Shown here piece after piece: positions 42,440-53,379 of a DNA stretch of 64,000 nt. Origin of the DNA: Lepisosteus oculatus. Taxonomy: Eukaryota; Chordata; Actinopteri; Semionotiformes; Lepisosteidae. The first letter of the stretch is position 1; every line of letters begins with the position of its first letter. The DNA is taken from NCBI RefSeq assembly GCF_040954835.1, contig NC_090709.1, positions 44,338,490 through 44,402,489 on the forward strand, in the 5' to 3' direction. Under the pieces are notes generated by a model. The model was given only the letters and a program-made list of their open reading frames with translations, ran no database searches and was not told where the DNA came from. Made by a program: the position numbers and the translations under genes.

Positions 42440-42690
42440 CTGGTTACAGGATCTCTAAAAAGGAAATAAAGACTGAAATCAGATCCGACCCACCATGCTG
42501 CCACGGCGACGGTGCACTGCCCAGTGAAAGTGGCAGCCTGTCCCTGGACTGTGGGTGGAAACTGGAGCACCTGGAGGAAACCCCCACAGACCAGGGAGAG
42601 AACATGCAAACTCCACACAGACAGCACCCACACCCAGGGTCCAGCACTGTGAAGCATGCCCGACGATGCGGAAGGGCTTTTACAAATGAG
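42440..42690 (-). repeat. Common fish dispersed repeat fragment
   Basis: The plus strand has CTGGAGGAAACCCCCACAG and GAGAACATGCAAACTCCAC, phrases of the widespread repeat also seen at 56114 (opposite strand). Confidence 0.6.
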
Positions 42691-43179
42691 TGTGTAACTC
42701 ACACTGGTGCCCAGGATGGCCTGCTACCGGAACGCAACCTAATTTTTTGAAAAGCAGCTCTAGGCATAGACAAGAGGAACAGATAAAACAAATCTTGGAC
42801 TTATGACTTATTCAAAGCAGACTGAGTGCTGCTATACTGTATGTAGGAGCCAGAGATGAAGAATGAGCTATTTAAGGAAATCAGGAGTGTGAGAGAGGGA
42901 CTGTGTGCTTTTCCTCCCAAATAGAAGGCTTGTGGTTCTTTATGCTTTTCTGCACAGGCTGCCAACGTTTGGGTTCTTGGTTTGAATGCTTGAGTTGTCA
43001 GGCTGGCGTTTTTTGTTCCTGTTGGAGCCCATAATTGTGAACAAGGCGCTTGAGGACGTCTCTGTGCGGGTGTGCGTTTGTAATGACGTGTGTGTGCCTC
43101 TCTGTTTCAGTATAAAAAATGCATTTAAGACATTCAGCCTTTTCATGTTCCTAATATTCTTTCTTTCTCGACAATAATA
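42691..43179. other. No gene recognised
   Basis: Nothing supportable. Confidence 0.4.
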
Positions 43180-43652
43180 ACTAAGGTGGCTGCTGGAAGA
43201 GGTGTTAATGGGGCCAGCAGGGGCTGCTCACCCTGCGGTCTGTGTGGGTCCTAATGCCCCAGTCTAGTGATGTGGACACTGGACTGTAAACTGGCGCCGT
43301 CCTTCGGATGAGACGTAAAACCGAGGTCCTGACTCTCTGTGGTCATTAAAAATCCCAGGGTGTTTCTCGAAAAGAGTAGGGGTTTTACCCCAGTGTCCTG
43401 GCCAAATTTCCCATTGACCCTTACCAATCATGGCCTCCTAATAACCCCCATTTATGAATTGGCTTCATTACTCTGCTCTCCTCCCCACTGATAGCTGGTG
43501 TGTGGGGAGCGTTCTGGTGCACTATGGCTGCCGTCGCATCATCCAGGTGGATGCTGCACATTGGTGGTGGTGGAGGGGAGTCCCCATGTCCTGCAAAGCG
43601 CTTTGAGTGGAGTGTCCAGAAAAGCACTATATAAGTGTAAGCAATTATTATT
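43180..43652 (+). mobile_element. Deu-type SINE, near complete body and tail
   Basis: It begins AACTAAGGTGGCTGCTGGAAG, runs through GGCGCCGTCCTTCGGATGAG, AAAACCGAGGTCCTGACTC, GCATCATCCAGGTGGATGC and ends in the LINE-like tail AAGCGCTTTGAGTGGAGTG, CACTATATAAGTGTAAGC, with AT-rich repeats after. The 5S-derived head is truncated. Confidence 0.9.
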
Positions 43653-44010
43653 CATTATAATGTAATAAGTCAATTTTTTCTCACCCCTCCATTGCAAGGC
43701 ATACACAACACAAACACCAGGAACAATTATCTCAGAAGCCAGTTAACCTCCCAAAAGAAATAAAAGGTGTTAAAAGTAAGTATCTCCTTTAGGTGAGGAC
43801 AGACTGGATCAAACAAAAACAACATTTGAAGTGAATTGCAAATGTATTGAGTTGTGATGCAACTGTAACTTGAACCTAACATGACTGGGGCGAGCATTTT
43901 TGAAATTGCATTTTCACAGCTGAAATACAAAATGAAGCTGATCGCAGTCCAAACTCAAGGTATTGTTGTAAAACTAAATATTCAACATGTTTCTACCTGT
44001 CCCTTTTCAG
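43653..44010. other. No gene recognised
   Basis: Leads into the acceptor of the Ig-like exon. No signal-peptide exon could be supported here. Confidence 0.4.
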
Positions 44011-44289
44011 CTCACTCGGAAGTCCATAGCCTGCAGCCTGGTGCCTCTCTCTCTCTCCCTCTCCACACTGCTGGTCCAGTGGAGGTGCTGTTTGATCCTG
44101 CAGGATCTGTCCAGTCTCATATAGTCTTACTGAGCAGCGCGGGGCTCCCTGGCCCCAGGTACGAACAGTGAGTGTCAGTGCAGAACAGCTCTCTGACACT
44201 CCGCTCCCTCACTCCAGCTGATCAGGGCAACTACACAGAGAGAGACCTTAAGGGAAGCAGTATCAGCACTGTGATCGTCACTGTGGGCG
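44011..44289 (+). pseudogene. Ig-like domain exon of immune-type receptor, broken
   Basis: A 279-nt exon with acceptor CCCTTTTCAG and donor GGCG|GTGAGC, phase 1 at both ends as usual for Ig-domain exons. The translation has the Ig V-like frame seen in fish receptor clusters: SLQPGASLSLPLHTAGPVEV, VLFDPAG, then SVQNSSLTLRSLTPADQGNY, ending STVIVTV. An in-frame TGA (44169-44171) sits between the two halves, where related domains have an Arg before the VSVQNSSL strand. Canonical Ig cysteines are not at the usual places. So a host receptor gene fragment, now non-functional. A second related exon follows at 44380. Confidence 0.75.
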
Positions 44290-44379
44290 GTGAGCAGGTC
44301 TACAGTAGGGTCACTAGAGGGCTCTATATTCTTGACAGAGTGTGTTCTTCTATCATCCTCTGTCCTGATCGTCTTTCAG

Positions 44380-44539
44380 CTCACAGAGACACTGTCACCC
44401 TGCAGCCTGAAGCCTCTCTGTCTGTCCCTCTGTTCACTGGAGAGCCAGTTGAGGTGCTGTTTGATCCTGCAGGAGGTGGAAACTGGACCTCAGTGTGTTC
44501 TGTCCAGAGCAGCACAGCCAGCTGTGTCCCCCAGTACAG
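44380..44539 (+). pseudogene. Second Ig-like exon, truncated
   Basis: After acceptor GATCGTCTTTCAG the frame reads HRDTVTLQPEASLSVPLFTG, EPVEVLFDPAGGG, CSVQSSTASCVPQYS, clearly paralogous to the previous exon. It stops at CCCCAGTACAG, where unrelated AT-rich sequence and the duplicated gene fragment begin. Confidence 0.75.
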
Positions 44540-45014
44540 TTTTTTATTTTTATTTTTGATGATTAGCCATATGTTGATTACAATATTGTACATAATGTAT
44601 AATTTGAACTCGATATTTTTCAGGAGTGAATGATTGTATATTTTCAGAATAAATTTCGAAACCAAATTATTGTCCCTCGATCTCTGTCTCTCTCTCGCCC
44701 TGCTGTCTGTCTGTCCCTGCCTCTCTGTCTCTCTCTTTCAGCCCCGTCTGTCAGTCTGTCTGTCCCTCGATCTGTCTCTCTCTCTCTCCTTCCTCTCTCT
44801 CTCTCGGTTTGTTTGTCCCTCAATCTCAATCTTTCTCTTTGCCCGCTGTCTTTCTGTGCCTTCATCTCTGTCTCTCTCTCCTTCCTTTCTGTCTGTCTCT
44901 CTGTCTGTCCTGCGTAGTCCCAGCTGGGCCTGTCTCCCCGACTCTCTGCCTTCAGCTCTGTTCGCCGATGTCCCACCAGCCCGTCTCTCTCTCAGCCTGT
45001 CTCTTGACTTGCAG

Positions 45015-46071
45015 GAGGAAGAGGAGGTGGAGACAGCTCCTCCGGCAGGAGAGAGGAAGGAGGTCAGTGCTGGTCCCACCCTGCCTCCTGTCCTGTCTGT
45101 GGTGGAGTTTCGCCGTCTTGTCTGTCCCTGGGTCTCAGTGTCTCTCTCTCTTTCAGCCCTGTCTGTCAGTGTCTCTCTCCTCCTCCTCTCTGTCCTCAGT
45201 GTGTCTCTCTCCTCCTCCTCTCTGTCCTGTGGTGTCCAGTCAGTGTGTCTCTCTCCTCCTCCTCTCTGTCCTGTGGTGTCCAGTCAGTATGTCTCTCTCC
45301 TCCTCCTCTCTGTCCTGTGGTGTCCAGGCAGTGTGTCTCTCTCCTCCTCCTCTCTGTCCTGTGGTGTCCAGGCAGTGTGTCTCTCTACTGCTCCTCCTCT
45401 CTGTCCTGTGGTGTCCAGTGGGTCAGTATTAGTGGGCTACACCCAGGCTCACTCACCGCGAGTGTGATCTCAGCAGAGTCTCTGTGCTCTTGGGACACTT
45501 GACTCACCTGTCTCTCTCTTCCTCTCCCTGTGCTGTCCCTCTCCTGCCCCCTCTCTCCCTCCTCGGACTCCAGCTGGAGGAGGTCCAATCAGCACCTCCT
45601 GTGAGACAGAAGAATTAGAAGGTGGGTAATGCTCTGATCCTCTCTTTACTCTTGTCCAGTGTCCAGTCAGTGTCCAGTCAGTGTGTCTGGATGAACCCCT
45701 CTCTCTCAGTGCAGTGTTCATGTACTGGAGTGTCCAGTCAGTGTGTCTGTATGAACCCCTCTCTCTCTCTCTCAGTGCAGTGTTCATGTACTGGAGTGTC
45801 CAGTTGTGTGTCTGTATGAACCCCTCTCTCTCTCTCAGTGCAGTGTTCATGTACTGGAGTGTCCAGTCCAACTCTTAACGTGACTCTCCTGTCTCTGCTT
45901 CAGAAGCGCTGGTGCGTCTTTTTAAACTCCCTGAGCTGCGTGTCGGTGGAGAGCGATGATCAGGACGAGCTGATGGAGGCGGTGGAGACTGTAGGTCAGG
46001 AGAGGAAGAGCGAGGGAGAGGAGGAGCAGGCTGCCGGGAAGGACAAGAAGAAGAAGAGGAGGTGCAGGTGA
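45015..46071 (+). pseudogene. 3' exons of unrecognised Ser/Pro-rich gene, duplicate copy
   Basis: Three exons matching the last three of the gene at 49874-53227: 45015-45062 (EEEEVETAPPAGERKE), 45574-45621 (LEEVQSAPPVRQKN-stop) and 45904-46071 (ending KKKKRRCR). Each has the same length as its counterpart (48, 48, 168 nt) and good splice sites. The middle exon has a TAG where the other copy has a Lys codon, and no promoter or 5' exons precede it; an Ig-like fragment lies upstream instead. Most likely a pseudogene left by the tandem duplication. Confidence 0.75.
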
Positions 46072-46239
46072 GCAGACAGGGGGGCGCCGCCCGGTCGTGT
46101 CTGTGATTCAAGGAAGAGTCTCCTCTTGCTGTTTGATGTCATGGTGACGTCTGTGTCTGTGTCCCTCACACCTGCAATAACAATATTCTTTCTAGGTTCC
46201 TTTCCTGGTTCTGTGTTAGCTAAGATCGGAGTCGCCTTC

Positions 46240-46885
46240 CCCACCAAGGACTGGACTGGACTGGACTGGAGCTGAGGGACACCAGACTGGACTGGACTGG
46301 AGCCAAGGGACACCAGACTGGACTGGACTGGAGCTGAGGGACACCAGACTGTGCTGGACCGAAGCTGAGAGACCCCAGACTGCACTGGACCGGAGCTGAG
46401 GGACACCAGACTGGACTGGACTGGAGCTGAGGGACACCAGACTGTGCTGGACCGAAGCTGAGGGACCCCAGTCTGGACTGAAGCTGAGGGACCCCAGACT
46501 GTGCTGGACCGAAGCTGAGGGACCCCAGTCTGTGCTGGACTGAAGCTGAGGGACCCCAGACTGGACTGGACCGGAGCTGAGGGGCCCCAGACTGGACTGG
46601 ACCGAAGCTGAGGGACCCCAGTCTGTGCTGGACCGAAGCTGAGGGACCCCAGTCTGTGCTGGACTGAAGCTGAGGGGCCCCAGACTGGACTGGACCGAAG
46701 CTGAGGGACCCCAGTCTGTGCTGGACCGAAGCTGAGGGACCCCAGTCTGTGCTGGACTGAAGCTGCGGGGCCCCAAACTGGACTGGACTGAAGCTGAGGG
46801 ACCCCAGACCCCAGTCTGGACTGAAGCTGAGGGACCCCAGTCTGGACTGAAGCTAAGGGACCCCAGACTGGACTGTGGAAAACTT
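46240..46885 (+). repeat. ~31-bp minisatellite in 3' untranslated region
   Basis: Degenerate units of GGACCGAAGCTGAGGGACC, CCAGTCTGTGCT with GGACT sub-repeats. Stop-free on the minus strand over about 350 codons, an effect of the repeat. Paralogous array at 53380-54015. Confidence 0.9.
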
Positions 46886-47350
46886 TCACATTATCTCCAC
46901 CTGAGTCCTCAGACGGTCTGCATGACCTTGTATTATTAAGTATTATTTTAAGGTCCTGTGATGATCGTAAAGATGGGGGGGGGGGGGGGGGGTCACTAAA
47001 TAAACCCTTGACATTAATCTGTATTGTAATTTTTGTTCTTTTGTTAAGCATCAATAAAAAAATTTAAAAAAAATCTGTTTAGCTTTTGTTTTTTTCCCTC
47101 TCCCCCGAAACGAACGAACAGAGTCTGTCCTTCTCTTTCATCCCGGAGAGTTTGTGGTTGATGGATTGAGGCCGAGAGCCCTTGTCGTCTGCGTGCCACC
47201 AGTTGGCGGGGATATAGCAGGGGGGGCATCGTGTCCAATACTCCTTGTAACGAGACAGATTTCAAGCCACCTCCGTCTGAAGAGCAGGAAGTCGACCACG
47301 AAGTCCAGGGTGTCCTAGGAAGCTCTTTAGCCATCATTTGCCCAGCAGCC

Positions 47351-47890
47351 ATCTCACCCTGCAGCTCCCAGCTGGCAGCCCCCTCCCCACTGGAGCCCAG
47401 CAGGTGGGAGCCTGGTCAGTACCTGGAGGGGAGACTCCTGGGAAAAACTGAGGTTGCTGCTGGGAGAGGTGTGAGTAGGGCCAGCAGCTCTCACCCTGCG
47501 GTCTGTGTGGGTCCTGATGCCCCAGTATAGTGACGGGGACACTGGACTGTAAACAGGCGCTGTCCTTCGGTTGAGACGTCAAACCGAGGTCCTGACTCTC
47601 TGTGCTCATTTACAATCCCGGGGTGTCTCTGGAGAAGAGTAGGGGTGTTACCCCAGTGTCCTGGCCTGATTCCCCCCCTGGTCTTGACCCATCATGGCCT
47701 CCTTATCACCCCCCCCTCTCTGAACTGGCTCCATCCCTCTGCTCTCCTCCCCACTGAGAGCTGCTGTGTGCTGAGCGGACTGGAGCATCATCCAGGTGGG
47801 GGCTGCACACTGGGGGGACTGGAGGGGATCCCCCTGACCTGGGAAGAGCCATGAGTGGAGAGTCCAGACTTATTAATTATTATTATTATT
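47351..47890 (+). mobile_element. 5S-headed Deu-type SINE, nearly full length
   Basis: The head CCTGGTCAGTACCTGGAGGG, GAGACTCCTGGG parallels 5S rRNA (CCTGGTTAGTACTTGGATGG). The Deu body (CTCACCCTGCGGTCTGTGTG, AAACAGGCGCTGTCCTTCGG) and tail (TGAGTGGAGAGTCCAGAC, then (ATT)n) follow. Confidence 0.9.
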
Positions 47891-49000
47891 CGTGCTGCAC
47901 TGGGCTTCAGTCCTGGCAGTGAGAGGGGGACTCTGTGATCAGGACAGATACTTATGACTGTATAATAATACACGATAGAAATGGAACACAGGGTAGCGCT
48001 GTAGTCTCTTCGAAACGTTTTGAACTGCCAGAAGAAGTTTTCACAACCCGGACTCGTGAAGGTATAGGTCTTCTCCCATCGTCCGGAGCAAGATGTATCG
48101 TGTCCTGGTGATTTCTCCCGTTTCGAATGGAGTTTAATGTCGCATTTCTACTTTATTAGAGAGAGGCACTGAACTTTGGGGAACGTGACATCCACCCAGT
48201 ATTACTAGTAGGTTGATAAATATAAATGTTCTTTTTCAAGTCCCGCTGGGAATCGCACCGACGCGGCGGAGTTCGCGAACGTCCCAGACACCAAGAAAAC
48301 GAGAGAGAGAAAAAAGGTCGTTTTCGGGGTTCAAGAAGCAACCCCGAGATTCAGGGAGTTTCCCCGCTGAGCTTACTCTGCCGAAAACACCCAGGTTTTT
48401 ATTTTTTTCCCTCACACAGGCCGTTTCTGTAGCGTGAAGTTGTGTTTTTTTGCGCTGCGGTCGGTGAGGGGCGAAATTTTATTTATTTTTTTCCCACGGT
48501 TTGAAACAGAAACAGCCGGGTGGTGTTGTAGAGAGGTCGACGTGCCTGGTTTTCCTCGTCTGCGAAGCCCGTTTTTTTTTTTGGGGGGGGGGGGGGGTCG
48601 TGAGGTCCCACGCAGCGCTCGGAAAAGAAAATGCCGTCTCTTTTCCCCGCAGGACGGGGGGAACCCGTGTTTTTTGGACGTGGCGTGGCCCCAAATTTCC
48701 GCCCTTGGCCGCTAGAGGGGGGTGGAGGTTGGTCTTTCTTTGACTTGGGGATAGGGGGGGTCCTAATTTCACTGAACCAAACCCCACGGAAACCCGTGTT
48801 GGACGTGGGGGTGCTGAATGCGCCCTCGACGTGATTTTGTCTTTAAATTCAAGTGCAGCTTTTGTAACCCTTGGGCCGGAAACAGCTGGACCCGTTTCCC
48901 CTGCCTGTCCGAGGTGGCGACTAACGGGGTCGTACACGGACACCCGGCTGGCCGCCGAAAGTTGGAAAAATAAAATGTCCACCTAAAAAAAAAAAACAAC
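47891..49000. other. Duplicated tail, then unassigned GC-rich DNA
   Basis: 48025-48240 matches 54530-55030. From 48240 to 49000 there are G-runs (48580-48597) and no supportable exon. Confidence 0.5.
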
Positions 49001-49004
49001 CGCG

Positions 49005-49224
49005 AAAAATGGCGGCCATTTTTGTTTCGCGGCCGAGCCGTGAGCGCGTCGGGGGCGACGTCACGGGGGCGTCACAGTGAGCAGCCTGACGTCACAGAGC
49101 GGCGGATTCTAGCCGGGGGCGGCGCCGGAGCCCCGTGAGCTCAGAGGAGTGAAGAGAGAGGAGGAGGAAAGAACTATATAGCGCTTAATAAACAGAATCG
49201 CTCTTCAGTATCCCCGTGAAATCG
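49005..49224 (+). promoter_or_regulatory. CpG-rich promoter and non-coding first exon
   Basis: A perfect inverted repeat AAAAATGGCGGCCATTTTT (49005-49023) holds two facing YY1-type motifs. Two cAMP-response-like sites follow: CGACGTCACG near 49060 and the perfect palindrome TGACGTCA at 49087-49094. CTATATAGCG lies near 49175. The first exon ends with a consensus donor ATCG|GTAAGT at 49224. It drives the gene starting at 49874 on the plus strand; bidirectional activity is possible given the symmetric sites. Confidence 0.7.
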
Positions 49225-49344
49225 GTAAGTCAGTTAAAAATGCCGCTGTCGAGAAATAACAAAATAAGTTGAGAAATAAGTTATTTTTTTTTCCCATTAC
49301 TCCACTCTTATGGGTGTGATCATGCTGTAAAACGATATTGAGAG

Positions 49345-49805
49345 GAGGTGCACCTCTACACAAAGAGTGGTGGGGGTGGGGAACAAGCTGCCCAGCCCTG
49401 TGGTTGAAGCCGATACCCTGGCTTCTCTCCAGACACAGCTGGGTGAGCTCCTCCAGTCAGGACAGGAGGGTCTACTGTACACAGAGAGTGGCGGGGTTGT
49501 GGAACAAAGCCGATACCCTGGCTTCTCTCCTGACACAGCTGGGTGAGCTCCTCCAGTCGGGACAGGAGGGTCTACTGTACACAGAGAGTGGCGGGGTTGT
49601 GGAACAAAGCTGATACCCTGGCTTCTCTCCAGCCACAGCTGGGTGAGTTCCTCCAGTCAGGACAGGAGGCTCTTCTGTACGCCGAGGTTGGTGGGGGTGT
49701 GGAACAAAGCTGATACCCTGGCTCCTCTCCAGACACAGCTGGGTGAGCTCCTCCAGTCAGTACAGGAGGCTCTTCTATACACAGAGGGGGGCGGGGGTGG
49801 GGAAC
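49345..49805 (+). repeat. ~100-bp tandem repeat in intron 1
   Basis: Four to five units containing GATACCCTGGCTTCTCTCC, AGACACAGCTGGGTGAGCTC, CTCCAGTCAGGACAGGAGG, ACACAGAGAGTGGCGGGG. Single copies of the same sequence lie at 55735-55850 (minus) and 60108-60200 (plus). Confidence 0.9.
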
Positions 49806-49873
49806 AAGCCGCCCAGCTGTGTGGCTCCGCCCCCTCCCCTCCCCTCTGTGACTCTGCTTGTCTCGGCAGGACG

Positions 49874-52800
49874 ATGGACCGACAGAGATGCCGCACGGCC
49901 GTGCGCGGTCGCAGCAGGACCCGGGCCCGGCGAGGCGTCGTAAGTCCACCCCTCCCGCCCGCCGTCCAGCGTCCAGTGTCCAGCCCTCCTCCGACTGGCC
50001 TCTCCGCCCCCAGCAGAGCTCGCTGTATTATAATAATAATAATAATAAACTTGACTGATAGAGCACCTTTCACACACATAGCAGCGCAAAGCGCTTGACA
50101 GACCAGGTCTCACGGTAACACCTCCAGACGAGGAGAGACACTTCCAGTGGTGATCTTGACTGAGGACGCGCTTCGGCTCAAGAGACAGGGTCGCGGGTCC
50201 ATTATGGCCTTCTGAGAGCACAGATTGCCTCTAGACGTCCCACACTCTTCCTGGACACACTGTAGAGACTCACCTGTCCAGACTGTTACTGGACACACTG
50301 TACACACTCACCTGTCCAGACTCTTACTGGACACACTGTAGAGACTCACCTGTCCAGACTCTTACTGGACACACTGTAGAGACTCACCTGTCCAGACTCT
50401 TAGTGGGCCCGGTGCCCCACATCTACCCTACAGCTCCCCCCACTGACCCCTAAACCCCCGATACCCTACAGCTCCTCACACTGACCCCTAAACTCCCGAT
50501 ACCCTACAGCTCCCCATACTGACCCCTAAACTCCCGATACCCTACAGCTCCCCACTCTGACCCCTAAACTCCCGATACCCTACAGCTCCCCACTCTGACC
50601 CCTAAACTCCCGATACCCTACAGCTCCCCACTCTGACCCCTAAACTCCCGATACCCTACAGCTCCCCACACTGACCCCTAAACTCCCGATACCCTACAGC
50701 TCCCCACACTGACCCCTAAACTCCCGATACCCTACAGCTCCCCACTCTGACCCCCACAGTCCTGATGGCAGAGAGGTCTCTGCTTGCTGTAGTGATTGAG
50801 TGAGCTCTGTGGACCTGACCTCTGTCTTGTGTCCTCGTTTCCAGCGTCTCCTAGTGGTCCGTCATTTCACTGTCCACACTCACCTGTCCAGACTCACACT
50901 GTCCACACTCACCTGTCCAGACTCTCACTGGACACACTGTCCACACTCACCTGTCCCGGCTCTTATTGGACACACTGTACACACTCACCTGTCCAGACTC
51001 TTACTGGACACACTGTCCACACTCACCTGTCCAGACTCACACTGTCCACACTCACCTGTCCACACTCTCACTGGACACACTGTCCACACTCACCTGTCCG
51101 GACTCTTACTGGACACACTGGACACACTCACCTGTCCAGGCGTAGTCTCTGCTCCTCATCCCCCCTGCGTTGTGTCTCCCCCTCTCCCCGCTGGACAGAA
51201 TCCCGTGGTGTCTTCCTGTTTCCCCGAGCTCGTCCAGAAGCTGGAGAGGGCGGCCGAGCTGCAGCTGGAGCTCCCGGGGTCGCCCGGCTCGTCCCGCTCG
51301 GGCTCGCCCGGCTCGTTCCGCTCGGTGTCCCCCCCCTCCTCGCCCGAGAGCCCCCTCCGCTCCCCGCCCCCGGCCCCCCCCTCCGGTCCCCTCAGGCCCC
51401 TGACCGCCCCGCCCCGCCGCCCCCCCTTCCTCCCCGACATGCCCCTCGAGCCCCCCCTGCTGCCCGGGGCGGTGCCCCTGCCCCTGCCCCCGCCCGTCCT
51501 GCCCCCCATCGCCCGCCTGGCCCCGCCAGGTCCCGCCTGGGGCTCCCCAGTGCGGAGGGCAAGGAGAGAGGCTGAGATGTCTGACGAGGCAAGTGGGGCA
51601 GAGTCTGTCCGTCTGTCCGTCTGTCTGTCCTTTTCTCTGTCCATCTTTCCTTCTGTCCATCTGTCCCTTTCACTGTCCTTCTGTCTTTCTGTTCTTTTCT
51701 CTGTCCATGTGTCCTTCTGTCCTTCTGACTTTCTGTTCTTTTCTCTGTCCATCTGTCTTTCTGTCCTTTTCTCTCTTTCTGTCCATCAGTCCATCTGTCC
51801 TTTTCTCTGTCTTTTTGTCCGTCTGTACTTCTCTCTTTCTGTCTTTCTGTCCTTCTGTCTGAGTCTCTCTTTTTCTCTGTGTCTGTCCCTCTCTCCCTGT
51901 GTCTTTCCATGTCTCCCTGTCTGTCCTCCGTTGTCCCAACTGGGTCTCTCTCCCTGTGTCTCCCTGTCTGTTTCTCTGTCTGTCCTGCATTGTCCCAGCT
52001 GGGTCTGTCTCCTCTGCTCTCTGCCTTCAGCTCTGTTCGCCGATGTACCGCCACCCCGTCTCTCTCTCAGCCTGTCTCTTGACTTGGAGGAGGAAGAGGA
52101 GGTGGAGACACCTCCTTCTGCAGGAGAGAGGAAGGAGGTCAGTGCTGGTCCCACCCTGCCTCCTGTCCTGTCGGTGGTGGAGTTTCGCCGTCTTGTCTGT
52201 CCCTGGGTCTCAGTGTCTCTCTCTCTTTCAGCCCTGTCTGTCAGTGTCTCTCTCGGCCTGCTGTCTGCCTGTCCCTGCCTCTCTGTCTCTCTCTCTTTCA
52301 GCCCTGTCTGTCAGTGTCTCTCTCCTCCTCCTCTCTGTCCTGTGGTGTCCAGGCAGTGTGTCTCTCTCCTCCTCCTCCTCCTCTCTGTCCTGTGGTGTCT
52401 AGTGGGTCAGTATTAGTGGGCTACACCCAGGCTCACTCACTGCGAGTGTGATCTCAGCAGAGTCTCTGTGCTCTTGGGACACTTGACTCACCTGTCTCTC
52501 TCTTTCTCTCCCTGTGCTGTCCCTCTCCTGCCCCCTCTCTCCCTCTTTGGACTCCAGCTGGAGGAGGTCCAATCACCACCTCCTGTGAGACAGAAGAAAA
52601 AGAAGGTGGGTAATGCTCTGATCCTCTCTTTACTCCTGTCCAGTGTCCAGTCAGTGTGTGTGTATGAACCCCTCTCTCTCTCAGTGTAGTGTTCATGTAC
52701 TGGAGTGTCCAGTCAGTGTGTGTGTATGAACCCCTCTCTCTCTCAGTGCAGTGTTCATGTACTGGAGTGTCCAGTCAGTGTGTGTGTATGAACCCCTCTC

Positions 52801-53227
52801 TCTCTCAGTGCAGTGTTCATGTCCTGGAGTGTCCAGTCAGTGTGTCTGTATGAACCCCTCTCTCTCTCAGTGCAGTGTTCATGTACTGGAGTGTCCAGTC
52901 AGTGTGTCTGTATGAACCCCTCTCTCTCTCTGTGCAGTGTTCATGTACTGGAGTGTCCAGTCAGTGTGTCTGTATGAACCCCTCTCTCTCTCAGTGCAGT
53001 GTTCATGTCCTGGAGTGTCCAGTCCGACTCTTAACGTGACTCTCCTGTCTCTGCTTCAGAAGCGCCGATGCGTCTTTTTGATGTCCCTGAGCTGCGTGTC
53101 GGTGGAGACAGAAGATCAGGACGAGCCGATGGAGGTGGTGGAGACCGTAGCTCAGGAGAGGAAGAGCGAGGGAGAGGAGGAGCAGGCTGCCGGGAAGGGC
53201 AAGAAGAGGAAGAGGAGGGGCGGGTGA
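49874..53227 (+). CDS. Unrecognised Ser/Pro-rich, charged protein (five exons)
   Basis: Predicted exons, all phase 0: 49874-49939 (MDRQRCRTAV..., Arg-rich), 51199-51588, 52090-52137, 52558-52605, 53060-53227; about 239 residues. Exon 2 encodes a short helix (FPELVQKLERAAELQLEL), then Ser/Gly and Pro-rich sequence (SVSPPSSPESPLRSPPP), ending RRARREAEMSDE. The next exons give EEEEVETPPSAGERKE and LEEVQSPPPVRQKKKK, and the last an acidic stretch (EDQDEPMEVVETV) with a basic nuclear-localisation-like end (GKGKKRKRRGG). Exon 2 uses a GC donor (GAG|GCAAGT); exon 3 acceptor is weak (TTGGAG). An extra exon between 49.94 and 51.2 kb is possible. The start follows a good acceptor (CTCGGCAG). I cannot name the family; low complexity suggests a nuclear or chromatin-associated protein (inference). 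Confidence 0.6.
50025..50110 (-). repeat. SINE tail fragment
   Basis: Minus-strand CAAGCGCTTTGCGCTGC and AAAGGTGCTCTATCAGTC then (ATT)n is a typical fish SINE/LINE 3' tail, inserted in the gene's intron. Confidence 0.65.
50240..51140 (+). repeat. 38-bp minisatellites (two families)
   Basis: 50240-50400 and 50870-51140 hold units around ACTCTTACTGGACACACTG, CACACTCACCTGTCCAG. 50430-50755 holds about eight near-identical 38-bp units, TAAACTCCCGATACCCTAC, AGCTCCCCACTCTGACCCC. All lie in the intron before the main coding exon. Confidence 0.9.
52640..53025 (+). repeat. 62-bp intronic minisatellite
   Basis: About six units of CAGTGTGTGTGTATGAACCC, CTCTCTCTCAGTGCAGTG, TTCATGTACTGGAGTGTCC. The paralogous intron at 45665-45870 has about three. 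Confidence 0.9.
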
Positions 53228-53379
53228 GCAGACAGGGGGGCGCCGCCCCGGTCGTGTCTGTGATTCAAGGAGGAGTCTCCTCTTGCTGTTTGATGTCATG
53301 GTGACGTCTGTGTCTGTGTCCCTCACACCTGCAATAACAATATTCTTTCCAGGTTCCTTTCCTGGTTCTGTGCCTGCTA

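Larger units (their letters stand above)
44660..48240 (+). repeat. Segmental duplication, copy 1
   Basis: About 3.5 kb colinear with 51600-55030: CT-rich intron, three small exons, intronic ~62-bp repeats, 3' minisatellite, poly(A) signal, Deu-SINE and a unique tail (GAAGTTTTCACAACCCGG; GTATCGTGTCCTGGTGATT). The SINE is in the same relative place in both, so it was there before the duplication. Confidence 0.85.

Noticed and set aside
44640-45460. Ser/Leu/Cys-rich frames on plus and Arg/Glu-rich frames on minus strand
   Set aside because: Products of CT-rich simple sequence in an intron; only the short spliced exon at 45015-45062 has support.
45996-47054. Long minus-strand open frame of about 350 codons over the 3' minisatellite, and its counterpart at 53003-53986
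   Set aside because: The 31-bp unit has no stops in any phase on this strand, so openness is automatic. Translation is a degenerate repeat with no domain.
50430-50755. CCCTAAAC-like phrases that recall telomere repeats
   Set aside because: They are part of a 38-bp minisatellite unit, not a 6-7 bp telomeric array.
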